From assembly GCA_028275925.1 (NCBI GenBank), contig JAPWTS010000004.1, positions 1-52,898 on the forward strand: 52,898 bases of DNA, written 5' to 3'. This document shows positions 46,057-52,898 of the stretch, piece after piece (position 1 is the stretch's first letter; the number at the start of each line of letters is the position of its first letter). The DNA comes from Thermofilales archaeon. GTDB lineage: Archaea > Thermoproteota > Thermoprotei > Thermofilales > Thermofilaceae. The position numbers and the translations under genes were made by a program. The notes beneath the pieces are model-generated. The model saw only the letters and a list, made by a program, of their open reading frames with translations, had not been told where the DNA came from and ran no database searches.

Positions 46057-46782
46057 TTAAGCGTTTCGGGGCAGCCTAGAGACGAACTCGAGGAAGTACC
46101 TCTCCCTCTCCCTCGCGCCCCCGCAGCTGCGGCGGCCCCGCTCGCGGGGGAACGTCCAAGCCATACTGTCGAAGCTGTGGAGAACCCCCTCCAGCCTGAG
46201 GGCGGCGCCCAGCGGTATCCCGAAGGCGTGCAGCCTCTTGCCCGCCAGCAGGGAGGCCGCGTACCTCACCGCCCGCACGACGAAGCCGGCGCTCCTAGCG
46301 GTGCAGAGGTTGGCGACGCCGAAGTAACCGAAGCGGTCGAGGATCCCGACCTCCGCGTACAGCTCGACGCACCTCCCTAGGCTTTCCGCGTCCATATAGT
46401 GGCCCTGAACCGGTATCATCCACCGCACCTCTGGGTGGGAGTCCACGGCTGCGGTCACGCTCTCGACCGTCCTCTCTATGTTCGTCTTCCCGCCGACCCA
46501 CAGCGAGCGGGGGTGGTAGTCGTCTGGGTAGTCCGGCGCGACCGCCCAGACCTCCCGCGCGTAGAGCGAGGCGATGCGGTACAGGGCGGCGACCCTCTCG
46601 AGGTGGCTGGGCGGGTAGTCCCTCACGGACGGATCCCTGAAGATCTCCACGCCGGAGTCCACGATGACCGCCTCGACCCTCCCCCACCGCCTGAGGTACC
46701 TGAGCCCCCTCTCCGGCCTGTTGGCGTTGATCAGAACGTAGGGCCAGTAGACGCCGGAGGGCGGGAGGGTGAAGAACCTCAC
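46057..46782 (-). CDS. TGT/DpdA-like base-exchange enzyme 2
   Basis: 241 residues, diverged paralogue of the enzyme at 42348. Matching blocks are AVIVDSGVEIF (38-48), VWAVAPDYPDDYH (78-90), NIERTV (101-106), WMIPVQGHY (121-129), GVANLCTARSAGF (155-167) and HAFGIPLG...SFDSMAWTFPRERGR with Asp 205 at the expected nucleophile position. It keeps the first Asp (42) but has DSGVE instead of DSGVFQ. The two enzymes may act on different sites or substrates. A start at GTG 46782 is used, without an obvious promoter, so it is probably read with the zinc-ribbon gene upstream. Confidence 0.7.
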   Translation of the reverse strand: MRFFTLPPSGVYWPYVLINANRPERGLRYLRRWGRVEAVIVDSGVEIFRDPSVRDYPPSHLERVAALYRIASLYAREVWAVAPDYPDDYHPRSLWVGGKTNIERTVESVTAAVDSHPEVRWMIPVQGHYMDAESLGRCVELYAEVGILDRFGYFGVANLCTARSAGFVVRAVRYAASLLAGKRLHAFGIPLGAALRLEGVLHSFDSMAWTFPRERGRRSCGGARERERYFLEFVSRLPRNA

Positions 46783-46853
46783 GCGGGCCCAGCCTCGGCG
46801 GGCGCCCTTCTCGCCACGGCTCGGGCGGAGAACTCCCCCCTCACGGGCGGGCC

Positions 46854-47042
46854 CTACGCGTGGCCGAACGCAGCCGCGTAGGCGGCTGCGGAGCCCCTAG
46901 CCGCCCTCTCCCTCCTCAGCACCTCCTGGAACAGGGCCTTGGCCCCCTCCTCTAGGCACCTCTCGCAGAGCCAGACGCCGCCGAGCTTGGCCGCGGCTGG
47001 CCCGCCGCAGCGGGCGCACCTGAGCTCCCCGCCCTCCGGCAC
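46854..47042 (-). CDS. Small zinc-ribbon protein
   Basis: 62 residues with CARCGG (about 9-14) and CERCLEE (about 26-32), a compact C4 zinc ribbon, then a basic helix. Leaderless GTG after GGTTTTATCC (about 47063-47072, minus strand). Likely nucleic-acid binding. Confidence 0.7.
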   Translation of the reverse strand: MPEGGELRCARCGGPAAAKLGGVWLCERCLEEGAKALFQEVLRRERAARGSAAAYAAAFGHA

Positions 47043-47093
47043 GGAGGGAGGGAGAGAAAGGGGGATAAAACCCTTCGCCCCCAGCCGGGGCCG

Positions 47094-49214
47094 CTAGGAG
47101 ATCGGCGCCACGTAGCCGAGCTTCGGCTCGACTATCAGCCCCCTCTCGTACCACGACTGCAGGGCCTTCTCGACGAACGCCTCGTCGAAGCCCTTCTCGA
47201 CCGCCGCCTCCACGAAGTCGGCCCTCCTCACCGGCTGCCTCCCGTTCTCCTGGTACATCCTCTTCAGGAGATCCCAGAGGAGGGCGATCTTCTCCGCCTG
47301 CGACCTCGGCCTGCCGGCCATCACGATGTTGATGTCGATCTCGCCGGTCTCCACGTCGACGCAGGCGCTCCTGAGGAAGGCGGTCATCAGCCTGATCGCG
47401 GCCTCCGCGTCCCGCTCGTCCGCGACGGGGCTGAGCCTCATCTTCGCGTGCGCCTCCGCGAGCCTGAGCATCGCCTCGAACTGCCTCAGCGTGATGGGCA
47501 CCGGCGAGCCCGCCCTAGCGGCCTTCTGCCGCATCTCCACGTAGAACTCCTCCAGCTTCCTCCCCGCCTCCTCGGAGATCCTCGGCCTGCAGTTCGCCCT
47601 AGCGTACGCGATGTACTTGCGGAGGAACGCTGGGTCGAGCGGCGGGGCCTGGGCGGCGCCGGCGCCCCCGCGGTACGCCCTCACGTGGGCCGCGAGCGCG
47701 CCGTCCGCCTCCCTGCTCGGCTCGTCCCTGAGGACGAAGATGAGGTCGAAGCGGGAGAGTATCGGGGCGGGCAGCGAGATGTTCTCGGAGAGGGGCCTGT
47801 TCGGGTCGTACTTCCCGAAGGTCGGGTTCGCCGCGGCGAGGATCGAGGTGCGGGCGTTGAGCACCGCCACGATGCCCGCCTTCGCGATGGAGACCGTCTG
47901 CTGCTCCATCGCCTCGTGGAGGGCGACCCTGTCCTTCGCGTCCATCTTGTCGATCTCGTCGACCGCGCAGAGACCCATGTCGGCTAGGACGAGCGCGCCG
48001 GCCTCCAGCGTGTAGGCGCCGGTCTCCGGATCCTTGACCACGGTCGCCGTCAGGCCGGCCGCTGTCGCGCCCTTCCCGCTCGTGTACACGCCCCTAGGCG
48101 CCAGCATCGCCGCGTACTTGAGCAGCTGGGACTTCGCGGTGCCGGGGTCTCCGACGAGCAGGATGTGGATGTCGCCCCTCGACCTGAGGCCGTCGGGGTA
48201 CACCACGGTGTTGCCGCCGAACAGCTGGAGGGCGATCGCGAGCTTCACGTCCTCGAGACCCTTTATCGAGGGGGCGATGGAGGAGACGATCAGCTCCTCG
48301 ACGTCCGGCCTAGCCGCGATCTCCTTTATCCTCCTCTCGTCCTCGGGCGTGATGACGACCGGCTCCTCCTTCGCCGCCACGTCCAGACCGACCGCCTCGA
48401 CGTAGTACGTGGTCTCCACGCCCCTCAGGACGCCCCTCACGATGCCGGTCACCACCACCTCGTCGCCGGGGTTGGCGAGGTCTACGAGGTCGTCGAACAC
48501 GTCCACGACGGCCCTCACGGGCACGTTGCCGGGCGGCAGCTCCTCCGGCGGCTCCTGCACGTGGAGCCTCCTCCAGTCCCTCACCTCGCTCAGGCGGAAG
48601 TCGAAGTCCACCGGCCCCTCCCCGCACCTCTCGCACCTCTTCGGCTTCGCCAGCTTGAAGCCCTCGGGCCACGCGTAGTGGACGTGCTTGCACTTCCTGC
48701 AGACGAACGCCGCCTTCTGCACGAGACCGCTCTTCGGCTTCGCCCTCGTGACGATGCCCTTGAACGAGACGAGCTTGCCGACGTGCTCCTTCCCGATGGC
48801 CCTGAGCGGGATCCTCGTCGGCAGGCCGCGGACGCCGACCCTCAGCAGGTGCCTCGCCCTAGCGTGGAGGTCGGGCGCCTCGACCCTCGCCAGCTCGACG
48901 AGCGCCTGCCTAGCGGCCTCCAGCGCCTCGTCGGGCTTCTCGACGAGGAAGTCGGCCAGCATATAGCCCGTCTCGGCGTCCTCCCAGGCGAGGAGGTCGG
49001 AGAAGTCGATGACGAGCATCGTGGACTTCACGAGGACGTACTTGAACTCGAGGGGGAAGCTCTCCGGCGCGGGCGCGGGCTCCGCCATCCGCCTGACCCT
49101 CGCCCTGTACTTGTACTCCCCGCCCGCGTCCTTGAAGGTCTGGAAGAACCTGAGGAAGCGCTCGTCCCACGTCTCGCCGCTCAGCCTAGGGCCCTCGACC
49201 TCCGCCCCGCTCAC
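47094..49214 (-). CDS. mcm: MCM replicative DNA helicase
   Basis: 706 residues, full length for an archaeal MCM, the ring helicase that unwinds DNA at the fork. It has an N-terminal A domain, a zinc finger CRKCKHVHYAW...CERCG (about 171-200) and an OB fold. The AAA+ core has Walker A GDPGTAKSQ (about 352-360), Walker B CAVDEIDKM, a sensor/presensor part with AKAGIVAVLNARTSILAAANP and the arginine finger SRFDLIFVLRDEPSREAD. A C-terminal winged helix (about 640-706) ends the protein. All key residues look intact. The GTG overlaps the stop of a ribbon-helix-helix gene (GTGA). MCM is unusual for filamentous archaeal viruses and implies helicase-driven replication. Confidence 0.95.
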   Translation of the reverse strand: MSGAEVEGPRLSGETWDERFLRFFQTFKDAGGEYKYRARVRRMAEPAPAPESFPLEFKYVLVKSTMLVIDFSDLLAWEDAETGYMLADFLVEKPDEALEAARQALVELARVEAPDLHARARHLLRVGVRGLPTRIPLRAIGKEHVGKLVSFKGIVTRAKPKSGLVQKAAFVCRKCKHVHYAWPEGFKLAKPKRCERCGEGPVDFDFRLSEVRDWRRLHVQEPPEELPPGNVPVRAVVDVFDDLVDLANPGDEVVVTGIVRGVLRGVETTYYVEAVGLDVAAKEEPVVITPEDERRIKEIAARPDVEELIVSSIAPSIKGLEDVKLAIALQLFGGNTVVYPDGLRSRGDIHILLVGDPGTAKSQLLKYAAMLAPRGVYTSGKGATAAGLTATVVKDPETGAYTLEAGALVLADMGLCAVDEIDKMDAKDRVALHEAMEQQTVSIAKAGIVAVLNARTSILAAANPTFGKYDPNRPLSENISLPAPILSRFDLIFVLRDEPSREADGALAAHVRAYRGGAGAAQAPPLDPAFLRKYIAYARANCRPRISEEAGRKLEEFYVEMRQKAARAGSPVPITLRQFEAMLRLAEAHAKMRLSPVADERDAEAAIRLMTAFLRSACVDVETGEIDINIVMAGRPRSQAEKIALLWDLLKRMYQENGRQPVRRADFVEAAVEKGFDEAFVEKALQSWYERGLIVEPKLGYVAPIS

Positions 49215-49360
49215 CGCCCTTCACCGCGGAGGAACCTCCTGATCGCCTCGTTCACGGCCAGGTGCATCTTCTTCGTCCCGTACCTGCGAACCAGCTCTAG
49301 GTAGAGATCCTCCTCGATGGACAGCCTGACTTGCCTCTTCCTGACCCCCGCGGCCCGCAT
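49211..49360 (-). CDS. Small ribbon-helix-helix regulator upstream of mcm
   Basis: 49 residues. The strand KRQVRLSIEE, the helix LYLELVRRYGTK and the helix AVNEAIRRFLRG. The ATG at 49360 is read from a TATA (GGTTTATAAG, 49389-49398 on the minus strand) inside the end of the upstream gene. It overlaps the mcm start by GTGA and probably controls mcm expression. Confidence 0.75.
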   Translation of the reverse strand: MRAAGVRKRQVRLSIEEDLYLELVRRYGTKKMHLAVNEAIRRFLRGEGR

Positions 49361-49374
49361 ACTCTCCACGGTGG

Positions 49375-50097
49375 CTACGTGGATGAGTGGCTTATAAACC
49401 TAGCGCGCGCCTCCCTCCGCGCCCCCTCGGGGCGCAGCGCCCTCCTGAGCTCGCGGGCGAACGGCTCCGCCCTGTCGATCTTGTCGAGCAGGACTGCGAT
49501 GCGATCCTCGTACGCCACCATCACGTCGGCCGGCACCTCCTTGCGGAGGTACCTGAGCCAGGGGTAGTAGACGACCTTGAAGAACCTCCTCCTAGCGGTC
49601 TCCCACTCGCTCAGGGCCCCCTCCAGCAGCTTGAACATGCCGTCGGTCTTCGCCCTCCACTGCCAGTAGTACTTCTCCGCGGGAACCGAGCGCCCGCCGA
49701 TCTCCAGCCACTCGCCCCTCGCCCTCCACTCCTCCACCTGCCTCCTCTCGGCCGCCAGCCTCCTCGCCTCCTCGGCGAGCTCGGGCAGCCTCTTCGCCAG
49801 CCTATCGATGACCGGCTCGACCTCCTTCAGCGTATCCTCCACGTCCTTCAGCTTCATCTTCGTGAGAGGCGGCAGCTTCGACGTGTCGGCCCTCTCCACC
49901 ACCGGCGGGGCGACGATCTGCAAGCCGTATTTGACCTTCGCCTCGCCCTCCAGCCAGTCGATGACCACGTCCCTGAGGAGCGAGCTGACGGTCTTCCCCT
50001 CCCGTCTCGCGATCTGCTCCAGCATCTCCGCGTAGCTGCGCTCGATGTAGAAGTGCATAATGACGCCCTTCTCCTTCAAGACGCGGGGTCTAGGCAC
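49375..50097 (-). CDS. Ribbon-helix-helix protein with coiled-coil extension
   Basis: 240 residues from a GTG about 25 bases after TTTTTATAACT (about 50118-50127, minus strand). Residues 12-50 (MHFYIERSYAEMLEQIARREGKTVSSLLRDVVIDWL) are a ribbon-helix-helix domain. A long coiled coil (about 75-130) and a helical C-terminal domain with aromatic residues (FFKVVYYPWLRYLRKEV) follow. It lies next to the nested inverted repeat and upstream of mcm, so it might be an origin-binding or partition-type protein. Confidence 0.7.
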   Translation of the reverse strand: MPRPRVLKEKGVIMHFYIERSYAEMLEQIARREGKTVSSLLRDVVIDWLEGEAKVKYGLQIVAPPVVERADTSKLPPLTKMKLKDVEDTLKEVEPVIDRLAKRLPELAEEARRLAAERRQVEEWRARGEWLEIGGRSVPAEKYYWQWRAKTDGMFKLLEGALSEWETARRRFFKVVYYPWLRYLRKEVPADVMVAYEDRIAVLLDKIDRAEPFARELRRALRPEGARREARARFISHSST

Positions 50098-50478
50098 GCT
50101 AGACCTTTCCTTTCAAAGTTATAAAAATGTAACGCTCAGCGTCCTCCGTTTCGGGCGCCCCTCCCGAAGACCTCAGATGGCGGCCTCGCCGACGACTCGA
50201 GGGGGGAGGGGGGATCCCCTCCCTATGGTCGCAACCATTAACGACGTACTCTACTACCTACTAGACGTAAGGGAGTTGTATAGTTATAACTAACTATAGT
50301 ATAGTAGGTAGTAAGTAGTATAGTAATAAGAGAGGGGGGAGGGGGGGTCTAGATTACTTTCGCCGTTCTCAGATAAAATATATATTGAGCCTCTTTTCTT
50401 TGAACAGAGCGATTAAGCACGATCATTGACGAAATGTGCCCGAGGAATATGACGGCGTCATAAAGGCTGGGGAGGGCC
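50098..50478. promoter_or_regulatory. AT-rich nested inverted repeat, candidate origin or control region
   Basis: This 380-base gap has no gene. It holds nested perfect dyads: TACTACCTACTA (50252-50263) pairs with TAGTAGGTAGTA (50302-50313), and inside them TATAGTTA-TAAC-TAACTATA (50279-50298). A G-rich run (50332-50347), a TATA-like AAAATATATATT (50376-50387) and ATGACG-G-CGTCAT (50449-50461) follow. The minus-strand promoter of the RHH gene lies near 50118-50127. An AT-rich dyad upstream of mcm and DNA-binding genes is a good candidate for a replication origin. Confidence 0.6.
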
Positions 50479-50796
50479 CTAGGCGCCGAGGGCCGCGCGG
50501 GCCCTAGCCTCAGCCTCGTCCAAGACCCTCAGCAGCTTGGGCGCCAGCTCGTCTGGGACGGCCCCCTCCCTCAGGAACGCGTCCCTGACCTCGAACCACA
50601 GCTCGTGGACGTCGCGCCTCCTGTAGGTCTCAGTCCAGACCAGCCGCCGGCGGGGGTACCAGCGCGAGAACAGCTTCGCGACGACCGCGCCGCCGACCAG
50701 CTCGAGAACCAGCTCCAGCTCCCCGACCCTCCACATCCCCAGCCCCCTCTTCGCCCTAGCCCCGCGCCCCCCTTTGCCGCGCCCTTTGAAGCTCAT
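50479..50796 (-). CDS. Basic hypothetical protein
   Basis: 105 residues from ATG 50796, which overlaps neither neighbour (three-base gap). Basic Gly/Arg/Lys-rich N terminus (GRGKGGRGARAKRG) followed by an alpha/beta region (ELELVLELVGGAVVAKLFSRWYPRRRLVWTETYRRRDVHE). Possibly nucleic-acid binding. Confidence 0.6.
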   Translation of the reverse strand: MSFKGRGKGGRGARAKRGLGMWRVGELELVLELVGGAVVAKLFSRWYPRRRLVWTETYRRRDVHELWFEVRDAFLREGAVPDELAPKLLRVLDEAEARARAALGA

Positions 50797-50799
50797 TGC

Positions 50800-51108
50800 T
50801 CAGCCACCGAACACCCTCTCGACGAGCTCCCTCCCCCTCTCCGTCAGCTTTAGGCAGACCCTCCCGTCCCTGACCTCGGCGGTCAGGTAGCCGGCCCAGA
50901 GCGCGTACTCGATGTGCGCCCTGACGGCCCTCTGCCCTATCGGCGCGCCCCGCTTGGCCCTAGCCTCCTCGAGCAGCCTGCCGGCCGCCCGCAGGGGCAG
51001 GGGCTCCATCTCGCCGACCAGCTTGAGCGTCAAGGCTAGGGAGAGCGTGGCCCTCGCGCTCTTCGGCTTCCACCAGGGCCCCTTCCCGCCGGCGCCCATC
51101 TCGCCCAC
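50800..51108 (-). CDS. Winged-helix protein
   Basis: 102 residues if the leaderless GTG at 51108 is used; ATG 51099 is an alternative. The longer frame to 51141 would run through the TATA (GCTTTTATGCG, about 51128-51138, minus strand). The second half (IGQRAVRAHIEYALWAGYLTAEVRDGRVCLKLTERGRELVERVF) is a winged helix with a clear wing. Probably a transcription regulator, co-transcribed with the gene at 50479. Confidence 0.7.
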   Translation of the reverse strand: MGEMGAGGKGPWWKPKSARATLSLALTLKLVGEMEPLPLRAAGRLLEEARAKRGAPIGQRAVRAHIEYALWAGYLTAEVRDGRVCLKLTERGRELVERVFGG

Positions 51109-51180
51109 GGGGGCGGCATAGCCTAGGGCGCATAAAAGCATATCGGTTGCCGGCAGACCGGCGCGCTGGAAGGGCGCAAC

Positions 51181-51217
51181 AGAAAAGCTTTTTTACCTCT
51201 GTTGCAAGGCTTGCAAC
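51181..51217 (+). promoter_or_regulatory. Promoter with perfect dyad operator
   Basis: AGAAAAGCTTTTTTACC (51181-51197) is the BRE/TATA. GTTGCAA-GGC-TTGCAAC (51201-51217) is a perfect 7-bp inverted repeat at the expected transcription start and before GGTGGGAGG. It is the best-defined operator candidate in the window. Confidence 0.7.
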
Positions 51218-51228
51218 CGGTGGGAGGG

Positions 51229-51696
51229 ATGGCGGGGATCGTGGTGCCGGCCCAGCTCGGCGAGGTCTGCGCCTACGTCCCGAGGAGGCTGGTGCTCGAC
51301 GTGGCGGCTGCGGTGGAGAAGGGCAAGCTCCGGAGCAGCGACCCAGACGTCATCTCCCTCCTGCCCCGCCTCCTCGGCGCCTGCCCGCTCTGGCGGAAGC
51401 CGGTCTACTACTCTCTGCCGAGCGAGGCTAGGGAGGTGTCCCTCTGCCTCATTCTCGCCCTCTTCCTCTCCGACCAGCGCGGCACGGCGGCCAGCTTCCT
51501 GCCGCACCGCTGGGGCACCCGCTACTTCGACTTCCGGTCGACGAGGGACACGCAGGTGATGGTCGACGACGTACTCGCTCTGTTCGGCAAGATCGGGGAG
51601 TTCGGGGTCAACGGCCGGAGGTGGAGGTGCGCGGGCGTCGGGAAGAACGGCACCAAGAACGCCGTGGTGGTGAGCTTCGCCCGCGCCCTAGAGTGA
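51229..51696 (+). CDS. Hypothetical protein
   Basis: 155 residues from ATG 51229 after GGTGGGAGGG. The N-terminal part (GIVVPAQLGEVCAYVPRRLVLDVAAAVEKG) is followed by an alpha/beta region with FDFRSTRDTQVMVDDVLALFG. The end (RWRCAGVGKNGTKNAVVVSFARAL) looks like a beta hairpin and helix. No recognised family. The dyad upstream points to tight repression. Confidence 0.65.
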   Translation: MAGIVVPAQLGEVCAYVPRRLVLDVAAAVEKGKLRSSDPDVISLLPRLLGACPLWRKPVYYSLPSEAREVSLCLILALFLSDQRGTAASFLPHRWGTRYFDFRSTRDTQVMVDDVLALFGKIGEFGVNGRRWRCAGVGKNGTKNAVVVSFARALE

Positions 51697-51726
51697 AAAA
51701 CAAAGAAAAAATATTTTTTATTTCTT
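51697..51726. terminator. Bidirectional terminator between convergent genes
   Basis: AAAGAAAAAATATTTTTTAT is AT-rich and nearly symmetrical, giving a T tract at the end of both converging transcripts. Confidence 0.65.
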
Positions 51727-52476
51727 CCTAGCTTTTGCCCACAGGGCGGGGAGCGCCAGCGCCACGAGCGCCAGCGCGGCGAGCAGAGCCGCCGCCTCCG
51801 CCCTGCATCTCGCGAGCTCCGCCCCCAGCGCGTCGTAGGCGCTTTTGAGTCCCTCGTACCTCGCGAGCAGCTCGGTGTAGCTGGAGTTGAGCTCCTTGGC
51901 CGTCGCCTCCCACCAGGCGCGCTCGCCCGCGAGCTTCGCCAGCTTCACCGCGCACTCCTGCCTCTGGTTCGCGCACTCCTGGTAGTGCTCGTACCAGTAC
52001 CGCTCCTCCCTCTTGCACCTCTCGTACTGCTCCTTCACGTACGAGAACTGCGACAGAGGTATCGGCGAGACCACGGTCACGGGCGCCGAAACGGCGACGT
52101 AGTGGTTCTGCTTGCGCGAGTCCACGTAGTCTATCGCTAGGCGCACCCTCACGAGCCCAGCCGACGCGCTGGTGTTGCCGACGAAGCACTTCCTGAACTT
52201 GGAGTCGAGGACGGTGCGGTAAAGTAGGGTTTCATCGATGACGCTGGGGTATATCCCGTAGATGCTGACCTCGGCCCTCACGACGTACACCCTGTGGAAG
52301 GGCTGCAGGTTGACGCATACTTGGATCGTCTCGCCCGTCTTAGCCTCGCGGGGCGCGTCGACGCTGATGTCCCAGAAGTCGGTCGCGCTCATCATCAGGG
52401 GCTGGGCGGTCGCCGCCGCGGCTGCGATCGCCGCGATCAGCGCTGGGGCTAGGGCTAGGAGCCTGCTAGTCGCCAC
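51718..52476 (-). CDS. Surface protein: signal peptide, beta domain, coiled coil, C-terminal TM
   Basis: 252 residues from a GTG. Residues 1-25 (SRLLALAPALIAAIAAAAATAQ) are a signal peptide. Residues about 28-135 form a beta-rich domain with two Cys (54 and 97) that could pair. Residues about 140-225 are a coiled coil with four more Cys (CKREERYWYEHYQECANQRQEC). A hydrophobic helix (about 226-248) and a KARKK tail end the protein. This is the plan of a membrane-anchored spike. It may be an envelope or host-surface protein of the virus. No sequence family recognised. Confidence 0.75.
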   Translation of the reverse strand: MATSRLLALAPALIAAIAAAAATAQPLMMSATDFWDISVDAPREAKTGETIQVCVNLQPFHRVYVVRAEVSIYGIYPSVIDETLLYRTVLDSKFRKCFVGNTSASAGLVRVRLAIDYVDSRKQNHYVAVSAPVTVVSPIPLSQFSYVKEQYERCKREERYWYEHYQECANQRQECAVKLAKLAGERAWWEATAKELNSSYTELLARYEGLKSAYDALGAELARCRAEAAALLAALALVALALPALWAKARKK

Positions 52477-52717
52477 CGCCGCCCACCCCGTACAGCTTGA
52501 GCAGCTCGAGGGCCCTCTCGGCGACGCCCCTGACCTCCTCCAGCGCCTTGACCAGCTTCTCCTTCACCTCCTCCGGCGTGGAGCCCGAGAGCGCGAAGAT
52601 GCACCGGTCGCCCTCGCTGACCCTCAGCTCGTACCCCCTATAGTCGAGCTCGCCGAGCGCGGAGTACCTGTCGCCGGAGACCTTCACGTGGACGCTCACG
52701 CTCACCCTTTTTCCCAT
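52466..52717 (-). CDS. Small alpha/beta protein
   Basis: 83 residues from ATG 52717. Beta-rich first 45 residues (RVSVSVHVKVSGDRYSALGELDYRGYELRV), then helices. The TATA (GTTTTTATAT, about 52747-52757, minus strand) gives a short leader. It overlaps the start of the surface-protein gene by 11 bases, so the two are coupled. Confidence 0.65.
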   Translation of the reverse strand: MGKRVSVSVHVKVSGDRYSALGELDYRGYELRVSEGDRCIFALSGSTPEEVKEKLVKALEEVRGVAERALELLKLYGVGGGGD

Positions 52718-52741
52718 TCTCCCGCCACCCTGCTTTCCTAG

Positions 52742-52898
52742 CCGAAATATAAAAACATTTCGCTCATCCCGAAGGGTTATCGTAGTTCTTTCTTTGAACC
52801 GCCCGGTTCGAACCTGCTAACGCGCAGGATTTAATTATAAGGGCTTGTCGGGGTGAGCCCAAGGGGGGGTTAAACCAGTCCTCGGTTAGCGCTCTTTA
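52742..52898. other. Right-end noncoding stretch
   Basis: About 157 bases without a gene. It has the minus-strand promoter of the 52717 gene, GAACCGCCCGGTTCGAACC (overlapping short dyads, about 52796-52814), and a plus-strand TATA-like GGATTTAATTATAAGG (about 52828-52843) with GGGGTGAG downstream. That promoter could serve a gene beyond the window edge. Its reverse complement shows no convincing match to the left end. Confidence 0.5.

Noticed and set aside
50332-50347. G-rich run as a functional G-quadruplex
   Set aside because: Similar G runs occur all over this genome as part of GGGGGAGGGGG-type codon and spacer bias, so there is no specific support.
52796-52820. GGTTCGAACC resembling the T arm of a tRNA
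   Set aside because: The flanking bases do not form a T stem, and no acceptor, D or anticodon arms are present; it is a short palindrome.
1-52898. Terminal inverted repeats expected of a linear filamentous virus
   Set aside because: The reverse complement of the last 150 bases shares only a seven-base match (TAACCGA) with the left end, so none can be claimed.

Overview
The window is a strongly G+C-rich, densely packed viral genome, or nearly a whole one, from a hyperthermophilic archaeon, most likely a crenarchaeote. The transcription signals are archaeal: BRE/TATA boxes such as GAAAAGCTTATAA, leaderless GTG/ATG starts, GGTG-type ribosome sites and T-rich terminators. The replicative helicase is an archaeal MCM, and Holliday-junction cleavage is by an Hjc-type nuclease. 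Two adjacent small helical proteins (19318-20071) carry the C-terminal signature of the rudivirus/lipothrixvirus major capsid proteins. I therefore read the element as a filamentous virus of realm Adnaviria with paired capsid proteins (lipothrixvirus-like). At about 53 kb it is larger than any member I recall. No tRNA, rRNA, integrase, DNA polymerase or CRISPR array is visible, and no terminal inverted repeat could be shown.

Left arm (1-19.1 kb): small, mostly unrecognised genes, many with their own promoter and ribosome site. The first 5 kb is built from duplicated modules: T-tract terminator, an ACTTTCGGCG box, a GAATC-type structured noncoding element, a promoter, then a paralogous gene. 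Recognisable proteins further along are a DHH-family phosphoesterase, a stand-alone homologue of the N domain of release factor aRF1/eRF1, C2H2 and C4 zinc-finger proteins, a possible PD-(D/E)XK nuclease, winged-helix and ribbon-helix-helix regulators, Hjc and a sugar nucleotidyltransferase.

Centre (19.3-40.2 kb, almost all +): the virion and maturation block. It holds the two capsid proteins, two GT-B glycosyltransferases, a 1,714-residue protein with Trp-rich amphipathic repeats, beta-sandwich and phage-like fibre proteins, a methyltransferase, small membrane proteins, and a membrane-anchored caspase/gingipain-fold protein. Embedded in this block is an unusual cassette: two proteins in which Cys recurs every third residue, followed by a radical SAM/SPASM enzyme that carries the same Cys-triplet tract at its own N terminus. 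This looks like a virus-encoded peptide-modification (RiPP-type) system and is the strongest candidate for something undescribed.

Right arm (40.5-52.9 kb, mostly -): nucleic-acid functions. These are two paralogous TGT/DpdA-like base-exchange enzymes, thymidylate synthase, MCM, several ribbon-helix-helix regulators, a HEPN-like protein and a signal-peptide/coiled-coil/TM surface protein. An AT-rich nested inverted repeat at 50.25-50.31 kb, upstream of the MCM operon, and an AT-rich hairpin region at 10.2-10.35 kb are candidate origins or operators. DpdA-like enzymes, ThyA and host preQ0 could together give modified viral DNA, while the glycosyltransferases, methyltransferase and radical SAM enzyme would modify virion proteins.
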